Source: Stephania yunnanensis (taxonomy: Eukaryota; Streptophyta; Magnoliopsida; Ranunculales; Menispermaceae). From it: 64,000 bases of DNA. Each line of letters opens with the position of its first letter. Within the stretch, counting starts at the first letter, position 1. The DNA is taken from contig CM077592.1 in the NCBI GenBank assembly GCA_039657365.1, positions 32,965,001 through 33,029,000 of the forward strand. Direction: 5' to 3'. The notes beneath the pieces were generated by a model that was given only the letters and a program-made list of their open reading frames with translations, had not been told where the DNA came from and did not search any database. The translations under genes were made by a program, and so were the position numbers. Below, in pieces: positions 45,301 through 57,436 of this stretch.

Positions 45301-46680
45301 ATCGCCGTCGACCACCACCGCCACCGTCATCAACCACTCTCGTCGACCGCGGTTATCTCCCATAGTTGGATAATACATTTCTCTCTTACACAAATAATAT
45401 GCGATTTTTCATCTGACAGACACAGTCTCAAAAAAAATATTTTTTTGCTACTTTAACGCAAATTATTTTGTCTATTAATTGTGATTTTTAGCAAAATTAC
45501 GTTACAACCAATCACCAAACTGTATGTTACAACCACACAATTGGGACTGAAAAATATCACAAGCGATGTATTGTGTAGCACAATAGGAATTATATACAAT
45601 TAATTACATATTAAAGCTTATTAGTAAGATTTTTTTATGAAAAGCATATATATAAAAGACGATTTTTTTGTGAGGAGCTCTACGGTGATGAAACGTGGCT
45701 TACTACTATTTTTTCTTAATTATGTGACATGTTTTTTTCGTGGGCTATTTTATTGGTATTTCTCTATTTTATAGGTATTTACTTCTTGGGATTGTGATGC
45801 ACACAAATTATATGAGTTAATGTGTCAATTAAGAAACTTGAGAAATTGATGTCCATAGGTCAGTATAATGAGTTAATTGTGGTTGCTTTTTTTTTAGAAA
45901 ATAGATTATATATGAAATTTATTCATGGGTTATAAAATTACACCAAATGTTAGACAATTTTTTTGATTAAGGCAGAGGGAACGGGTTCGATTTTCAGTAC
46001 GACATTATATTTTCTTAGTTCCTACCAAGTTATGAGGTTGGCACTCGACTAAATACCATGCAATTAGCTGAACTAAATTAAGGAGGGGTTGAAAGAGGTT
46101 CATACGCCCATGATTAAAATGTGAGAAACTTTTTATCACATGTTTTCACAGCAAGATGATAATGAGCTACCATATTCCTATTTCAACTAATGAACTTGAA
46201 ATGGATTAGTCTTTCTTTATTCTTGATCCATTGTCTCACATAATGTATAATTATTTATACGTACATTATTTTTAAGTTTGGGAAGGATACGAGTAGGGAA
46301 GATTGTGTAGGTACCCTGCCAATTTATTTATCTAGAAAAGCTTGGTAATTCTAATTGGGTTAAGGATAGATACTTGTATATTTACCTATTGGTATAAACT
46401 TTGAAAAATTTGCATCATATATTGGTGTGATTTCAAGAGAATTTGGACCCCTTAGTTACAAGAAATGGAATGACATAAACATTAAAGCTAAGGAAGAGTT
46501 ATGGTATCTTTTACTGGTAAACGCAATATTTTTTTTGTGTCGGCATGATTTCATATTAATGTTCGACTTTTCTTCTTTTGTTTTTTTTTGTTTTTGATTT
46601 TTTTCCTGTTTTTCTTTTCTTTTTTTTTTTCAGCAAAGATTTGACATAGAAGAATTTGCCAAAAAAAACTAACTTTTCAA
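42369..46680. other. Mostly unassigned intergenic DNA
   Basis: Apart from the DC1-like fragment at 43213-43465, no gene or transposon signature was found in these 4.3 kb. It is AT-rich. The region 45262-45350 is a CCACCG/CCGTCA-rich simple stretch that gives a Pro/His-rich open frame of doubtful meaning. The pieces nearest 46680 may belong to the CACTA element whose gene starts there. Confidence 0.4.
43213..43465 (+). pseudogene. DC1-like (Cys/His-rich) protein fragment
   Basis: The frame reads HLHSLKFEFCSHCDGTMKLL, CDHCGTTCSNHWLWLR, a TAG at 43363-43365, then CNHDKYDVHLSCAIATKTR. Spaced Cys/His pairs and the C-x-x-D-x-Y-D-V-H-L-x-C-A block are typical of plant DC1 (divergent C1) domains, which bind zinc and occur in large families. 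The stop lies just before the conserved final block, and the frame ends at about 43465. No flanking exons were found, so this looks like a gene fragment, possibly captured by a transposon. It is the only host-like coding sequence here. Confidence 0.5.
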
Positions 46681-46683
46681 GCA

Positions 46684-49600
46684 ATGAGGAAGAGTGTAAG
46701 ACAATTTAAGACAAAGCTCACCAAGCAAATAAGAATTGCCACCAATAAAAGAAGGCTAAGTCAACAATTAAAGAACTTCATCAAATCCATGTGTGCGAGA
46801 AGGATTGAAATTAACTTACAAATGATAGATTATCCAAAAAATTCAAGATATTTATTTTTATATTTGGAACATTTTTAATTTATGTTTGTAATTAGTTGTT
46901 CTCTTTTGTTAACTTTTTGTTTGGTTGCAAAATTTCACTTTTTTTTCTTTTTCTCTTATTTTATTCTTTAAGGAGAAAAATCACAAATTTAAAAAGATGA
47001 GGGACGATCAAAAAATAATTCATATGATGAGCCGTAAAGGATATGCTCAGCTAAAGCATGAAATGGTATGCAAAGATATATTTAAAGTAGTATTGATATT
47101 ACTTGAATTATAACATTTATTTTTTATTTTACTAATGTATTTATCAAAGTGAAAGATCTGACGAAAGTCTGATAACGAGAGTGGATGTATTGAAAAGAGG
47201 ACATACTCGTGAAAACAATAAACCTATTTTGGAGGCCCCAAATCCTGATACAATCTTGGGACCCGCCATGTCGAAACACTTGTCACCAAGCCCTGCCCGT
47301 CATGGCTCGCCTAACTATGGTGCCCTGTGACCTAACTGCTTGTTTACACTTTTTCGGCTAACCCCATTTTAGCTAATTAATCTCTATTTACGTATTAATG
47401 ATTTAATTACCGGTTAACCAATTTATCAAGATATATTAAAATTATACAACATAACTCTTTAAGTGAATAAGTTATGCAACATTTAACAATCCTAAGTAGT
47501 AGAAAACCCGGCAACACGATACCATGTATAAATCAAAAGGCGAAATAAGTATAGCAAAATATCCCTATTCATGTATTTCATGTTCTACAGTCCCCAAAAC
47601 CAAACAAAAAGTAAATACTTAGATACTGTAATCAAATACGAGTTGACATAACTATCTCAGAGGTAATCACTTAATACTTCATCGCCCTTGCATTTTCTCG
47701 TTGAAGGATCTGCACTCGGTCACCCAACAAATACAATGCGAGTCCAATAAGTAAAATCCCAAGAGAAGTCTGCATAATATTCATGAACTAAAACTGATAA
47801 ATCACAGGACATGCGAATATAACATCTGACAACAATAAATCAGATTCACATGAATGTAGGCGGCATACGACAACCAAAAATATTAATGTGTAATAAATAA
47901 CACATACGAAATAAATATACTTAGAGGTAAAACATTAATAAGCAAACAACTGTATAACCACGAGAAAACCTTGACCTAAACCAGCCAGTAATTGATTAAA
48001 TAGAATAGGAACCACGTATATACTTATAGGCTTATAGAGACTAAACCTTTAGTTAACAGATGAACCCCTCCAGACGCTATTTGAAGTCAAGGGAACATCT
48101 TACATCCCTCCTAATAATCGTAAATATATTCTACTACCGTCGACACGAGCACTAAACACAAGTAACTCGTGTAAGCGATTTAGCCACAACCAATATATAC
48201 ACAAATATAAATAGGAGTAGAAAACCCATGTGTGCCCACCAGTAGTCACACATGAAATTCGATATCGATAAGACAAACCATGAATTATGTGAAACATTAT
48301 GTGAAACTCGAGCTACGTTCTCTCAGTCCCTGAAGTCAGTTAAGTGTGTTTATTATGTATTCAGATTGGTTAAATAGGTTTTTAATTGATTTTTCCAAAT
48401 CGGCACCTAAAGATTAAAAAAATCTCAATTTCGATCTTATGTTGCAACGCATTTCTAGGCATGAAATTGTCCAAATCTCAAAATCTTCTACCACTACAAA
48501 GTTTGTTGTTCTCTATCTTAGCTTTCAAAAAAGGTTTGGTTTACGAAATTTAGATTCAAAATGAAAGTGATATCATAATTCTAATAAGCAGCTCAAATTG
48601 GAACCTAATCCGACTAGTGGATTTAGAAAATTTATTTCTCCCTATCTATAGTTTGAAAAATCGTGATTTTTAGTGACAAGGCAGGTAGCATACCTAATAA
48701 TAACATACTAAAAAATCAGCACATTTGGATAAGAAGTTAGAGAGTTATGCCTTTTAAAATCTAATTTTAAAAATCTTGTACTGCAATCTATCACCTATTT
48801 GTAAAACATTTTTTGACATAAAAACATTTAAATTACAAAATCTCCAGTTGGACAAAGTTATTCCCCTTTGAGTAATTTTCAAATTCCATAAGATCGAGTT
48901 CATCTCAACTTAAAATGAGCAAGTTATTACTAAATTACATAGGCTAGTTCATTATACAACATGCAGGATTTTAGTTTTGGTCTTACAACTTCAAAAATTC
49001 ATATCTTTTTTTTATTTCAAAACCAAATTAAGAACTTCTTAATAGTTGTATTATCAGCTTGAAATGAGGAAGCCAAATATATAAACTAATTACAAAGACT
49101 CAATCATCCACCCTCTAAAATTGTCCGAAAACCAGAACTGATTTTAACTCAAAAAAAAAAGATGTGTACCTAGTGGATGTACCATCCTAGCTTGATCTCT
49201 CCTTACCAAAACCCACTGATTTTCTTCATGAATCCTTACTTATGACTTCTATCCAGCAAGCTTTCTTCCTCTCCAGAACTTAGAAATGGAAAATGGTTTA
49301 GTTTGCATGTGTTGATCAATTCAATCTTATATATTAAGATGAGATTGATTCCTAGCCATTGATATTTATGTAAATATGTATATTGAGGCTCATCTAATGG
49401 TCCACACCTTGACACATTTCTCACTTACTCTCTACTAACTTATTCCAAGTGACACTGATTTGCAACTCACTTAGTTCTTAGATGTGCCAATATGTATCTC
49501 TAGATCAATCTTATGGTTCCAATTAATTTATCCAAACTACAGGACTTACATATTTGATCTAATTCACTTAGCTTAGGCCCATTATAATACCAATTATTTA

Positions 49601-50760
49601 TTTCCTTAGAACCTCCTATGGAAACATTAGTTGTCCCACCAATCCTTCGACTACCTGACCCTCGGTGCCTCGCACCTCGACACACATTTCGAGGTAACTC
49701 CCTGTCACACCAACTCGCTAATTGCAACAAACAAACATGCGGTGCAATACAATAATAATTATTTTAAATACCACAAATTCACAACCATCATCTATAAATA
49801 ATATATTCCCCAGTTCTCATGTCTAAATCAACCAAGTTATCCACGTAAAGCCCAAATCACGACCGTTAATCCCCGAGATTAACGCTTATCCTAGTTTAAT
49901 AAATTTGTGACGTTACACCCATCAATCAAGAAGTTTGTGACACATTGGTGAGTTTGTAGCATTATTTAGATTTATGTTTCCACACATTATTGATGAGATT
50001 TATTGAAGTTACTAATACTTTTTACAATATACAGGATTAGAAAAACTTCATCAGTGTGAGAAATCAGTGACAAGTGAAAATAAAAAGCGAAATATAAAAA
50101 AGATGCACTTACTCAAGTTTAGGACCTAAAAAGTGTGGTTGATTATGGGGCCCTGGTTTTGGTGCGATGTCATCTAGTAGTGATGCTCCACCAAAGGTAG
50201 AAGGAAATAAGTGAAAGACTTAGAAGAAATAGTTTTGACTCTAGATCAACAAGTTAAAGTACTCCAAGACGTAAACATTTATGTCGATTTGTACATAATC
50301 ATAAACGAAATGATGTTAGATTTTTCTTAAAACAATTTGTTTATTTGTTTAGTGTCAAAGTACTAGATTCGAGGAAATATCATAAAAAAATTTCAAACAT
50401 TTTAGGTACAAAACAATTTTTGATACAATATTTTTTTCATTAATTACTTTAGTATTATTGATAATATTTGTTTATTATTATATTTTTAATGCAGTCATCT
50501 TATCATGGAAACAATTTTCCTAAATGCAATGTTGGAGAAGATACAAAGTGTCATCTTTTTCATTGGTTTAAAAATGATAAAATAGTTACAGAGGGAAGTA
50601 TTTCTTCGACTGATCCTTTATAAACTCTTCACAACAATCATGCCCCTTTAGGTAGAGATCATTGGAGGGTATGGGTAGATGTTGTCTTCGATCTAGAAGT
50701 ACCTTTTATTAGGCAAACTAAAAATGAAAAAGATTAGAAATGATGATGTCATTGGTACAA
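46684..50760 (+). pseudogene. Transposase_24-type CACTA gene, split by a solo LTR
   Basis: Plus-strand exons can be traced: MRKSVRQFKTKLTKQ...KRRLSQQLKNF (46684-46878), HMMSRKGYAQLKHEM (46998-47070), VDVLKRGHTRENNKP (about 47180-47225), then after the LTR PINQEVCDTL. A GTGAGT...ACAG intron (about 49948-50034) leads to ENLHQCEKSVTSENKK and GPGFGAMSSSSDAPP. After another gap come HLFHWFKNDKIVTEGSI, STDPL, HAPLGRDHWRVWVDVVFDLE (50490-50745). These are the blocks of the Ptta/En/Spm protein family. A TAA after STDPL and several shifts show decay. The gene is more complete than copies A and B and in a different subfamily. Confidence 0.65.
47228..49917 (-). repeat. Solo LTR inserted in the CACTA gene
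   Basis: It begins TTTGGAGGCCCC (a decayed TGTGACGGCCCC) and ends TTTGTGACGTTACA. CCTAT (47223-47227) and CCCAT (49918-49922) are a 5-base target duplication with one change. The reading of the interrupted gene resumes directly across it (K-P / P-I-N-Q-E). At 2690 bases with no internal region, it is a solo LTR. The open frames inside (48100, 49236, 49500) have no known motif. Confidence 0.75.
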
Positions 50761-51884
50761 CAATAACATGGCGTAAAAACTCAATTAAATTGCTTTAACT
50801 GTGGTATATGACACTTATCCTAATTTGCTTTATCTGTTGATTTGTTTGTTTTTTCTTTGATTTGTTCTAGATTTTATTTATGAGATGTTTAGTTAATCGA
50901 GGTTTTCTTTAATTAAGTTTTAAGTACAAGATTAATTAAGTTTTTTTTATGATTAGTCGTCTGAGTCATTGAAGACTTGTAAACAAAGTACAAGATTAAT
51001 TAAGTTTTTTTTAGTTTTAAATTATTGAAATAGAAATTAGGAATTTTTTTATAGTTTTAGACGAGTATTTTAATAGATGACTTGCATGAAGTATAGTGCA
51101 CGTACAAACTACATTTTTTAACTTGAAGAAGATCGTGTAAAAGATTTCTTTTTTAAGAAATATATGGAGCAAATATTTTGTAGTATTTTTGTTACACATC
51201 ACTAAACTACTTTTGTGATGAAATTTGTTATCTTGATTATCACTTTTCTTCTAAAAAAAAAAATATTAGAAATGTACATAATATTAATACTCTTGTTTGA
51301 TTTTGAAAATAAGATTTTATTTTGCTCTCTATAAAATATGCAGTTTATAAATAGTACTATCATTAAAACTATTAACAATGTGTTTTATATAAAAAATTAA
51401 GAGTTTTATTCAATTTATTTGTTGAAACATATGAGTACAAAATTACAACATTTATTATCATTTAAACTAACAATTGCAATAAACATGCAAGTTGCAAAAT
51501 ACTTACTTACAGTATTTTTCTATGTTGTTAAATATAAAAATGTTGCAAATTAATCAATTGAAAGTCATGGTTTTGATTACAGCGATTAATTTGCATGTCG
51601 TCAACATATATATGAAATTTTCTTGGCATTGTAAATCGAACATAGAAATCTAATAATATTAAAACATCCTTATGACGACACGCAAAACGTGTTGTTGAAA
51701 TCTCAAAACTTTTGAAAGTAATCATTTCGCATGTTATTAACTTAAACAATTACTTTTTATAAATTTCATGAAAATCCCAGCGTGCATCAAAAGTAAAAAT
51801 TATAACGACATTCGAAAATTCTCATGATGACACGCGTAAAATATTGTTAGTGTTCAATAACCTTTTACAACAATTTGTACGTTG
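50761..51884 (+). other. CACTA 3' subterminal region, no gene
   Basis: AT-rich. Between 51500 and 51884, short motifs ATGACGACACGC, AACGTGTTGTTG, CGACATTCG and ACGTTGTTATC recur in both orientations, as in CACTA subterminal zones. The same motifs resume at 60124-60209, beyond the inserted chromovirus (AACAACATCC, GCGCATCAAAA). The terminal CACTA/TAGTG motif itself was not found. Confidence 0.45.
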
Positions 51885-51889
51885 TTATC

Positions 51890-54869
51890 TATGACGGCCC
51901 CTCTCCTAATCTAGGGCACCGCCCGACCTAATCCCATAATTAAGCCCTAATCATATCAGCGCATGACTCAACTACCTATTAGTCAGCCTTTACAATCTAA
52001 ATGCCCATTTTCCCGTATTTGGGATAAGTAATACACTAGTCCTACAAGTTTATAAAAATTATACGTAATTAAAACTTTTTATTAAATTACTTATTTAGCA
52101 GAAGTCTTACTGGTTATGCAGAAGTAATTAGTAGATTATGCGGAAGCCATTTATAAAATCCTAAGTGTGACAAATCAGGAAATGACATCATATATATAAA
52201 GTCCTCAAAATGCAGTGAAACAATAAAATAGTCAAAGTCAGCTCTAGGAAACTAACGCTCAACCCAATATACAACCCAAATAGTATTTGAAAAACATATA
52301 TAGCATATACAATCAAAATACCAAAAAAAGACCTACAATCGATGCTGTAACGTGCCGCGGGCTCAGGGATAGTCGCCGATCTTCTCTTTGCCCGGCCTGT
52401 CGGTAGACGGCTCTGCACCCACCATCATAAAAAGGACAGGAGTACAAGAATAAAACAGTAATCCCTGAGGAAAAGTTTAATTTGCATTTCCAAATACTCA
52501 AATGATATTTAAAAGCATATAAATGGAAAAACGGAAAAATAAACCATATACGAGTAAATACCAGAGTTAAACAAGTGATAGTGACACTAGGCTAAGTAGT
52601 GGTGATTTAGGTCCGATCAGCAGTGAAACGTGTCACTCCGACTCAATAATCATATAGCACAAGGGACTTTAACCTAAGTGTTACCAGAGACTCTAACCAT
52701 AGTGTGTAGACCACCTCAGGGACTCTAACCACCAAGTGTCATACAGTGTTAAGTAACATGTGCCGACTTCCCCAGGGACTCTAACCCCGTGAGTCGCGCA
52801 CACCTCAATCGAGTACGGGACCTAAATGCGAAAACTACTTTTAAAATTTCAGGAAATACCAAGTATGGATTGTCAAGGCATTGGCACATCTACACACCTA
52901 AACAAATAAGGAATACAAGTCCTCTTAAGCATTTATAAGATATTCACTAGCCTAATAGCATGCTATTTATCTTTCAATTCACATTTAAAACAATACGAAT
53001 AGACATAGCATGAGATAGAATCAATGAATCAAATCAAATGAATGGATATCATGCAAACTAAACTCATCTAGTAAGCATAGACACAAAGAGCACATGATAT
53101 AAGAATACAAAGGCAAAATTGTTAAAAGGACTATGCCAGGACAACAATTAATAAAAATGAAATGCCAAGTAAAGTTGCCATTGGGCATACTCATAACAAC
53201 AAAGTAAAGTCCTAGCTTTATCGACCTCCCGATACTCCAAATCTTGTATTCGCTCTCCCGTACCTTTTTCCTAGGTTCCTGAGTTTGGTATCTCATTAGT
53301 TCAAATATTGTGAGTCTAAGCTCAATTTAGTGGTGTTTATTGTGTATTTAAATTGGTTCAATAGACTTTAAATCAATCTTCCTAAATCAGTCCCTAAAGA
53401 CTAAATTAAGCCTCAATTTCAGTCCTACACTTTAACGCAATTTTAAGGCATGAAATGGTCAAAATATCGAAATCCTCCACCACTATAATTATTTTTTGTC
53501 TTTCTTGTCGCTTTCTAGAAAATTTTAGTTGCCAAAATCTGATTTAGAATGAAGGAGATATCATGATTTTCCTAGACATAGGTCTAATTAGAATTTAATC
53601 CGACCAGTGGATTTAGAAATTTTATTTCTCCCAATCTATCGATCCTAAAAATTTGATTTGTGGTCACAAGGTAGAAACTATATCCACAAACAAAATACTA
53701 AAAGATCAACTCATTTGGAGAAGTAATTAGGGAGTTATGCCCTTAACAGATTTAGTTTCAAAACTTTTCTTTTTAATTCCAACACCTATTTGTAGAGCAC
53801 ATTTGGACATATAAAAATTTAGATCTAAATACCTTCAATTAAGAATAGTTATTCATCTTTAAATAAGCTTTCAAATGCCACTAGTTTGGATCAATTTGGA
53901 TCTAAAACGGGTAGATTATGACCAAATTACCCAAGTTGATTCCTAATACAACTTGCAGAATTTTAGTTTTGGTATTGCAACTTCAAAAATTCATATCTTT
54001 ATGATTTCAAACCAAATTAAGAACTTCAATATAGTTAGATTATCAGCTTGAAATAAGAAATCCAAATATATAAATTAATTGCAAATAATCAATCATCTAC
54101 TATCTGAAATTAGCCTAAAACCAGAACTTTTTTTAATTTCAACTAAAAAGATGTTTACCTAGTTGATGTAGCACCCTAGCTTGAGAATTTCTCACCAACT
54201 CTAATGGATTTCTTCAACACCTTGATGATTCACTCCTCTCCGGCAATTCCTTCTTCTTCTCTAACAAAAATGAATGAGTGGTTTGGTTTGCATGTTGTTT
54301 GATCACTAAGAATATATATTAAGGTGATGTTCCTTCCTAGCCCTTAATTTCCATGGATTTATGTATCCCTAGGAATATCTAATGGTCCACCTTTGTCATA
54401 TATCCCACTAACTCCCACTAACTCAACCTCAAGTGACACCATTTCAATACTCACCTAGTTCCTAGATGTGCCAATGTGCATCTCTAGACCAATCTTATGC
54501 TTTCCATTTAATTTACTTAACTATAGGCCTTTAATTTAATTTACATTAACAAACACAACCATATGCTTATAAGTAATTCCTTATTTCATATTTGTATTAA
54601 ATAAGACTTACTAAAATGCTAACTACCCGGTTCTCCGGCTCGCACGCTACTCGAGGCGTACCCCCGCTCTCGTCTCGATGCCTACTATTGTACAAATCAA
54701 CTTAGTAAGTCTACACAATACATAACACTAGGCACACATCAATACAAAAATATGATATACCTCAGCCACGTGCCTCGGTCGGTGCACGTATCACAGTGTA
54801 GGTCCCACGTGAAAGGTCGATGATCCTGATTAAGGAATTAAAATGGGGTTAAAGACTTGGGCCGCGACA
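51890..54869 (-). repeat. 3' LTR of the chromovirus, full length
   Basis: 2980 bases, from TATGACGGCCCC to GGGCCGCGACA. From about 52172 on it matches the 5' LTR 57437-60118 with small indels (for example about 30 bases near 54330 missing in the other copy). The adjoining minus-strand sequence TTTTGAGGACGAAATTTCAT and GGTTGGGAATATT holds the end of pol and the polypurine tract. Confidence 0.88.
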
Positions 54870-54949
54870 AATATTCCCAACCAAATGAAATTTCGTCCTC
54901 AAAATTAAGTTTAAGTTACGGTTCTACTTGACTCGAATAGGTACGGGAA

Positions 54950-55200
54950 TCTATCTCATATGTAGTCCACACGCTCCCAAGTGAGTTATGTGTCATCGTG
55001 GAACTGCCACTTGACGATTACCTTCGGGATGGACTTGCTCTTCAACTGTTGTACCTTCCGATCTAGGATCTGAATGGGTTGTTCCTCGTAAGAGATGTCC
55101 TCGCTCAGGTCGATCTGACTCAAGTCAACTGTCGGTCGCAGGCTTACCTTCGACTCGACTAGTCGAAGCATCAAAATGTGGAAACTGGATGGACCCCTGA
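54950..55200 (-). pseudogene. Chromovirus chromodomain
   Basis: 62 open residues read RPTVDLSQIDLSEDISYEEQ, then PIQILDRKVQQLKSKSIPKV and IVKWQFHDD. The block Y-E-E-x-P-x-x-I-L-D-R-K followed by V-K-V-x-W is the chromodomain attached to the integrase C-terminus in chromoviruses, thought to steer integration to heterochromatin. It lies, as expected, just ahead of the polypurine tract. Confidence 0.85.
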
Positions 55201-56339
55201 CATCTGTGGAGGAGATTCATGCTCATATGCCACTTTGCCGACCCGTTTCTTAATCATGAAAGGCCCGACTTTCCTCGGTGCAAGCTTGCCTTTCACCCCA
55301 AATCTCTCTGAAGATGGGAAACCTTTAAATAGACAAAGGCTCCCTCGGAATACGCGAGATCACCGCAGTACTTATATGTATATCTTCTGCTCTAATGTGC
55401 TTCTCTGAATCTCTGACGGATCAGTTTGACTTTTTCCATATGGTCAACAACAATTTCCAACCCCGCTATCTCCCAGTCCTCTCACTTAGCCTAACATGAT
55501 GGCGAGCGATACGGTCAGCCATACAAAGCCTCAAATGGTGCCTTCTTAATGCTAACCTTATAACTGTTGTTATAAGCGAACTCACACAACGGTAGGTACT
55601 CTGCCCAAGATCTGCTAAACTCCAACATGCATGCCCGCAACATGTCCTCGAAGACCTGAATCAATCTCTCAGTCTGCCCTTCTGTCTGAGGGTGGAAAGA
55701 TGTACTGAACTGTATGCGCGTACCGTACTACTCTTGCATACTATGCCACATCCTGGATGTATACGTAGCATCTAGATCTGACGTGATCGTTAATGGTACC
55801 CCGTGAAGCCTGATAATCTCTCTCTCGAACAATATGCTCAACTGATCGAACGTGTAATGCGATGCCCCTGGCAAGAAATGAGCAGACTTCATCAGTCAGT
55901 CAACTATCACCCAGATTGAGTCATGTCTCCTTATGATCCTCAGCAGTCCTCTAAAAAAATCCATAGAGATGTCTTCCCACGTCCATCGTGGAATGGGAAG
56001 TAGCTATAGTAATCCCCCAGGTCTGTGATGCTCAGACTTCACTTACTGACATATACTACAGTTCGCGATGAATTTAGAAACGTCTGCCTTCATCCCAGGC
56101 CGCCAAAAATGTCTCCTCATGTCGTGGTACATTTTAGTTCTGCATGGTTGTACGGTAAATATGGAATGGTACGACTCCTGCAGGATCTCATCTATCAGCT
56201 TCGGCACCTCTAGTATCCACAACTTGCCTCGGTATCTCAGACACTGATATGTCTTCTCTTTCTAATCTGTACACTTCGCACTCTCCGCTAGCTCGCTAAA
56301 TCTCGAGTACAACTGGTCGGTCCTCTAACCCTCTAACAT
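55201..56339 (-). pseudogene. Chromovirus integrase, many stops
   Basis: Minus-strand blocks: RPGMKADVSKFIANCSICQ (HHCC region, about 56040-56105), stop, VKSEHHRPGGLLQ and WEDISMDF (core start), then VQYIFPPSDRRAD (about 55700), and YLPLCEFAYNNSYKVSIKKA with PFEALYG (about 55510-55600). Order and spacing are normal for a gypsy integrase. Numerous stops and shifts interrupt it. It cannot be active. Confidence 0.82.
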
Positions 56340-57000
56340 TCATTGTGTAGACATGGTTTGTAGTCTCGTTTGTGCGCAAATCATCACCTGAGTATTAGTA
56401 GGAACCTCTATCTGACATGTTATTGTTCTTGCCTCGAGTAATTCGTACTCAAGAGTCATGCGACATCTGACCACCTCAGCATCTCTAGTCGGTCTCCTAC
56501 TCAGCGCATCTGCGACTACATTCGTTTTTTCTGGGTGATACTCTAACCATCTGCGATGTCTCATGTTCAGCTCTTTCTGTGTGAAAAAATATTTCAAACT
56601 CCTGTAATCAGTGAAGAGTGTGAATCTTTCTCCATACAGAAGGTGTCTCCAAGTCTTCAGCGTAAATACAACCGCTGCCAACTCTAGATCGTGCGTGGGG
56701 TAGTTGTTCTCATGGAACTTTAACTGTCTCGATGCATATGCCACAACACCGCTGCCATGCATCAATACACAACCTAAACACGTATGAGAAGCATCTGTGT
56801 ACACTAGAAATCCATGTCTAACCTCTAGCAATACTAACACTGGCGTGGTAGTTAAAGACCTCTTCAACTGAGTAAATGCAGCCTTGTACTTCTCAGTCCA
56901 CTCATAAGCAACATCCTTATGTGTCAGCCTCGTCATCGGTGAAGCAATCTTCAAGAAATCCTTTACGAATCTACGGTAATATTCTACTAACCCTAGAAAG
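56340..57000 (-). pseudogene. Chromovirus RNase H, long open part
   Basis: 204 open residues include MTRLTHKDVAYEWTEKYKAA, FLVYTDASHTCLGCVLMH (first catalytic Asp kept), VAYASRQLKFHENNYPTHDL with E-L-A, FTLFTDYRSLKYFFTQKELN (catalytic Asp kept) and NVVADALSRR. A few residues after RHRRWLEY are missing (normally ...L-K-D-Y-D...I-x-Y-H-P), a short in-frame deletion. The catalytic residues look intact, which is notable beside the broken integrase. Confidence 0.85.
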
Positions 57001-57436
57001 CTCCTGATCTTCAGAATTGAAGTCAGTGCCGGCCAATTCGTGATCGTCTGAATCTTGGCCGAATCTACTTTAATCCTTGCCGCTCCAACAATGAGCCCCT
57101 AGAACTTGACCTCCGCAAGCCAAAATTCACACTTGCTGAACTTAACGAAAACTCGGTGTTCCCTCAATTTCTGCAACGTCTCTCTAAGGTGCTGCTCGTG
57201 ATCCTCATGTGTCCTCGAGTATATCAAGATGTCTTTGATGAAGACTATCACGAAGCGGTCGAGATATGGTCTAAGTACTCGATGCATCAAATCCATGAAT
57301 ACGGAGGGGGCATTGGTCAACACGAATGGCATGACCGTGAACTGATAGCGTCTGTATCTGGTGTTGAATGCTATCTTGGACCTATCCTCATCCCTGATCC
57401 TAAACTGATGATACACCAATCTTAGATCTATCTTGG
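57001..57436 (-). pseudogene. Chromovirus reverse transcriptase, C-terminal part
   Basis: 106 open residues (57099-57419) start at YHQFRIRDEDRSKIAFNTRY, then VMPFVLTNAPSVFMDLMHRV, VIVFIKDILIYS and FSKCEFWLAEVKF. The catalytic box F-I-D-D-I-L reads F-I-K-D-I-L, and M-P-F-G reads M-P-F-V. The N-terminal half of the domain is cut off by the LTR joint. It is inactive on three counts. Confidence 0.85.

Noticed and set aside
45262..45456. Plus-strand frame with Pro/His-rich start
   Set aside because: Produced by a CCACCG/CCGTCA simple repeat. The opposite strand is open too, and there is no homology I can name.
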